The notes under the pieces were generated by a model that worked only from the letters and a program-made list of their open reading frames with translations, searched no databases and was not told the DNA's origin. DNA of 64,000 nt, from assembly GCA_014338405.1 (NCBI GenBank), contig JTDE01000136.1, positions 244,229-308,228 of the forward strand. Reading direction: 5' to 3'. Below are positions 61,250-64,000 of the stretch, one piece after another. The position numbers and the translations under genes were made by a program. The stretch comes from Paragonimus skrjabini miyazakii (lineage: Eukaryota; Platyhelminthes; Trematoda; Plagiorchiida; Troglotrematidae). Every line of letters starts with the position of its first letter. Within the stretch, counting starts at the first letter, position 1.

Positions 61250-61560
61250 TTAAACTGAACATCAAACACACTTTATCATGGTTTTCCATCCATGTCGACC
61301 ACTCGGTGAATCTACTTTGAGAGAAAACCCTAGACTCATGTTTTGCTTTTATTAGGGCCCATCGGTTGTGCAAGTTCTCATACAGAAAGAAAGTTTTGCT
61401 CCAAACCTCGCGTTCTTTAGGCCAGCATTTTAAACACATCACATTTAACAACATATCAGTCACGACCAAACTAACAAATCCAGACCCTCAACCACAGGTT
61501 TAAGTGGATAGCAGTCGGGTTGCCCAATCGTTTGAAAGCAGAGTGAATAGAATCCATTTG
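61250..61560 (-). mobile_element. Hammerhead element I (second subfamily), degraded
   Basis: On the minus strand: AAACGATTGGGCAACCCGAC, CCTGTGGTTGAGGGTCTGGA, GTCGTGACTGATATGTTG, GCTGGCCTAAAGAACGCGAG, a ribozyme remnant (61328-61372) with GCACAACCGATGGGCCCTAA and AAAACATGAGTCTAG, and an end with GATGTTCAG. Order and spacing match elements A, C and D. Both conserved ribozyme boxes are mutated. Confidence 0.6.
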
Positions 61561-62309
61561 TTTAGTCCGATCGAAAATCCCATGACTACGATTTATAATT
61601 GGAATAAATTTTCTAATTTCATCGAATCATCGCAGCATCAATCACTCAACCAATGGTCGTAATACTTCCTTCTTGGCCATACGCAATTAATGCCTGTTAT
61701 TCACAAAGTCTCAACAAGGCCGGGCTATTTTCTTTTATCTTATGCAACGTTTTGGTTCTTCATAAACGGTATTTCAGTCTACAATTTTCTTTTTTTTCAA
61801 CGCACTTCATCTACAAAAATCACTTATGGCATTCCGACAAACACTAGGACCTTCTAGAGAACTGCAAGGAATGCGGTGAGGTCATTGAGTTATAGAAGTG
61901 ATACTTGACTTCAAAATTTGATCGACTTCGGTTCTACGTTGAGTTGTTGATAATTTCGTTTCCAATTTTTGGGGAAATATTTTATTGAAAAATTTAAACT
62001 CAGATGTTCAGTATGTGTCACTTTGTGGACCAAATTTATCACACACACAAGAGAAGTGTTTACAATATTACAGCTTGACACGTTAGCGCGTAAAGCCATT
62101 TACCAATCAAAGCATATTTTCACGAATGTTAGTCGACTAATAACTGCAAAGCATTTTTTGGGACTCCGAATTCACTTGCGTTAACATCGATACACTTACA
62201 TAAAGAATGAAAATCATCAACGTAACTGGTTAACAAGCAAATGGGCATGCGTGAAAACTTTACGCCAACAAAAAAGTAGGGAAGATATACCGAATAATTA
62301 CTAGTAAGT
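61561..62309. other. Unassigned sequence
   Basis: Short opposed frames at 61911-62099 (minus) and 61969-62184 (plus) only; no motif recognised. Confidence 0.45.
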
Positions 62310-62720
62310 ATTAGGGGTCTTTAGTTTTTCATATGAATCGAGTATCTCCCGCAATTGATCACAGCTGTCGCATCCTCATAGACTTTTCAGTTGTTAGAGG
62401 TTGTCAACAGGACAGTTACTGTCTTCTCTCGATGAGATCGGGGAATCACCGCATCACTCATAAGCAAATGTAATTGAGCGTTCACATATGATGATTCAGT
62501 CGTGTTTAATATATAGTTAATGACATAATGATCAACACGGTTGTCTCGTGAAAGCGTGACCGGAGTTCTAGTCCAGGTCGTGGCAAGGATGTGCACTATT
62601 GACGAGCTCTAACAAGAGAGAAACTCATGTGTAGTGCTTCATTTCGAAAGTGGCCGACTGGAAAGTATTTAGGGATGCGACAGCTGCGATCAGTTTTGGG
62701 TGATGCTCAGTTTATTTACT
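62310..62720 (+). mobile_element. Hammerhead element H, full length, with both terminal inverted arms
   Basis: Starts at AAGTATTAGGGGTCTTTAGT. The left arm 62337-62395 (GAATCGAGTATCTCCCGCAA, TTGATCACAGCTGTCGCATC) is mirrored by the right arm 62653-62712 (GATGCGACAGCTGCGATCAG, GGGTGATGCTCAG). Inside are GTTACTGTCTTCTCTCGATG, TGAGCGTTCACATATGATGA, a decayed tRNA-like head (ATCAACACGGTTGTCTCGTG, GGAGTTCTAGTCCAGG) and the ribozyme. It shows the complete architecture: arm, leader, tRNA-like head, ribozyme, arm. The R3 repeat follows 45 bases downstream. Confidence 0.85.
62592..62636 (+). ncRNA. Hammerhead ribozyme, degraded
   Basis: GCACTAT, TGACGA (the first core C is T), stem II GCTCT/AGAGA, GAAA intact, then CTCATGTG, in which the cleavage cytosine is replaced by G, and TAGTGC. 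Two critical changes make it inactive. Confidence 0.65.
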
Positions 62721-62764
62721 CAATGTTTGAAAATAAAAACAATCGATGCTCTGATCCAAGAACT

Positions 62765-63010
62765 CGGAGTCTCACACTGAAAATCTACACAGTTGGTATA
62801 TACTTCAACACCACCTCAACTACAGACACCAATTTTTATATAACATCCCACCCAGAATGTCATACTTTTCGGTTCCAAGTTCATGTATGGAAAACACCAA
62901 TCTTTACCATGGCACACTACAATGTTCCTTCTTGTTTCCTGTCTCGTTTATTTCAGTTATTAAATGTATGCCTATGTCTGACTACTAATGAGTAGTGTAG
63001 TGATTGTTCG
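62765..63010 (+). repeat. Dispersed repeat family R3, copy 2
   Basis: Matches the reverse complement of 2227-2465, with landmarks ACTTCAACACCA, GGTTCCAAGTTCATGTATGG and TGTCTGACTACTAATGAG. A 122-codon frame (62627-62995) spans this repeat and the end of the preceding hammerhead element, so it is not a gene. Confidence 0.65.
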
Positions 63011-64000
63011 TCCTTACTAAAGTAGTAGCTAATTATTCCAGACAAGCGCAACCCAACAAAGGTTAGCAACTCCTAACCAGTTACGCTCAGAAATAGGAAG
63101 AACTTTTATATTTAAATGGCGATCTACAATTTTGAAACGGTTTGAATGTGAGCGTCATAAAACAAGGAAACCACCCTTAAATTAATTTTAAAAGGACAAG
63201 CTCTACCTTGATGAATGACGACAGATAAACATGAGTGTGCTGGCAAAGTTTGGAAGGAGAAGTGAAGGTTTGAACAACAAGCACAGGTGTTAAAGAATAG
63301 AGGAATATCTACAAAAATACGCAGAAATGGGTTACGGAATTTTTATTTTAAATGTTCATGTTTACATGGTGTGATCGATCATTCCATGAGCAGGTATTAC
63401 CACTTTTTTACACAAATCACAATCGTCCACCAACAGTGTAATTCGTCTACAAATTACATAGTATTTTAACTTTTAGATCCAGGTGAATATTTTGTGAAAC
63501 AATGCGATTTACAAAGTCAGTTTAACACACCAATCTGCAACTGCATTTGTAAAAATAGCTTGTAAACCATGCAGCTCCAGTTACACCTCAATAATTTTCA
63601 TTAATTGTAAATCATTATAGGAAAACTTTTCTCTAGTGTCAAAGGTTGGTTCAACTTATCGTGAGGACATTTTTGAATAAAACTTGAAAATTTTCTGTGG
63701 GCCATTCAAATTCGTTGTTATATATATGTGAGATTACCAACGAACTGACATAGTTCATGAAACTGTAGATAGTCCACGTTATGTCAAAAGCTTCCAAAAA
63801 AAAGTATAAATAACAAAGCTATTCAACCATATAAATTTATGGAATTATAATAAAATTCAGTTGGAATTAACTTCTGGGGAAATCGGCAAAAGCATACGTT
63901 ACACCGGTTTATTGTTGGTAAATGCATATTAGATCATACACACCATCGACATACGAGGCTAACGTAGAAGACTGCAAAAGACCGCAAATTGGCGAATAGC
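63011..64000. other. Unassigned A+T-rich sequence
   Basis: No feature I can support to the end of the window. Confidence 0.5.

Noticed and set aside
62627..62995. 122-codon plus-strand frame
   Set aside because: It starts inside the hammerhead element and runs into the R3 repeat, so it is a chance frame across two repeats.
1..64000. CRISPR arrays, operons, bacterial promoters, prophage or rRNA genes
   Set aside because: No regularly spaced direct repeats, no dense coding and no rRNA-like conserved blocks were seen; the window is eukaryotic in character.

Overview
The window reads as non-coding nuclear DNA of an animal, about 62% A+T by eye, with no bacterial-style gene packing, no operons and no complete host gene that I can support. 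Nearly everything recognisable is a mobile element or its remains. The mixture is many decayed Penelope-like retroelements (PLEs), a mariner transposon, and short tRNA-headed elements carrying hammerhead ribozymes. This resembles flatworm genomes: schistosome Sm-alpha repeats combine a tRNA-like promoter with a hammerhead, and PLEs are abundant there. I therefore infer a platyhelminth, perhaps a trematode; this is inference and not proven by a marker gene.

Layout. 2.0-2.5 kb: a foldback element (66-bp arms) abutting a dispersed repeat (family R3) whose second copy lies at 62.8-63.0 kb. 5.2-5.7 kb and 11.5-12.0 kb: two inverted copies of another dispersed repeat (family R2). 9.46-10.46 kb: a PLE endonuclease remnant enclosed by 174-bp inverted repeats. 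12.0-12.3 and 14.25-14.7 kb: hammerhead elements. 15.16-15.29 kb: the only candidate host exon, with good splice sites. 16.9-17.4 kb: a second PLE endonuclease remnant. 20.9-21.6 kb: two very decayed hammerhead elements. 31.3-32.6 kb: a hammerhead-element cluster. 34.0-34.2 kb: degenerate tRNA-like sequences. 38.7-39.1 kb: a PLE 3' end next to a mariner (39.2-40.6 kb) that contains a 100-N assembly gap. 40.9-41.8 kb: an inverted-repeat pair. 44.24 kb: a strong hairpin. 46.4-46.9 kb: two hammerhead elements. 48.4-50.2 kb: the longest PLE (reverse transcriptase plus GIY-YIG domain). 54.9-55.2 kb: a PLE reverse-transcriptase fragment. 55.4, 58.8, 61.3 and 62.3 kb: four more hammerhead elements, the one at 55.49 kb with an apparently intact ribozyme.

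How the parts may work together. The most interesting system is the hammerhead family: tRNA-like head, minimal hammerhead with a two-base-pair stem III, and ends that are inverted repeats of each other. Published work on PLEs describes minimal hammerheads in their terminal repeats, so a plausible model is a non-autonomous family transcribed by RNA polymerase III, self-cleaved, and mobilised by PLE proteins such as those decaying in this window. The remaining tens of kilobases contain only short chance reading frames and unclassified sequence.
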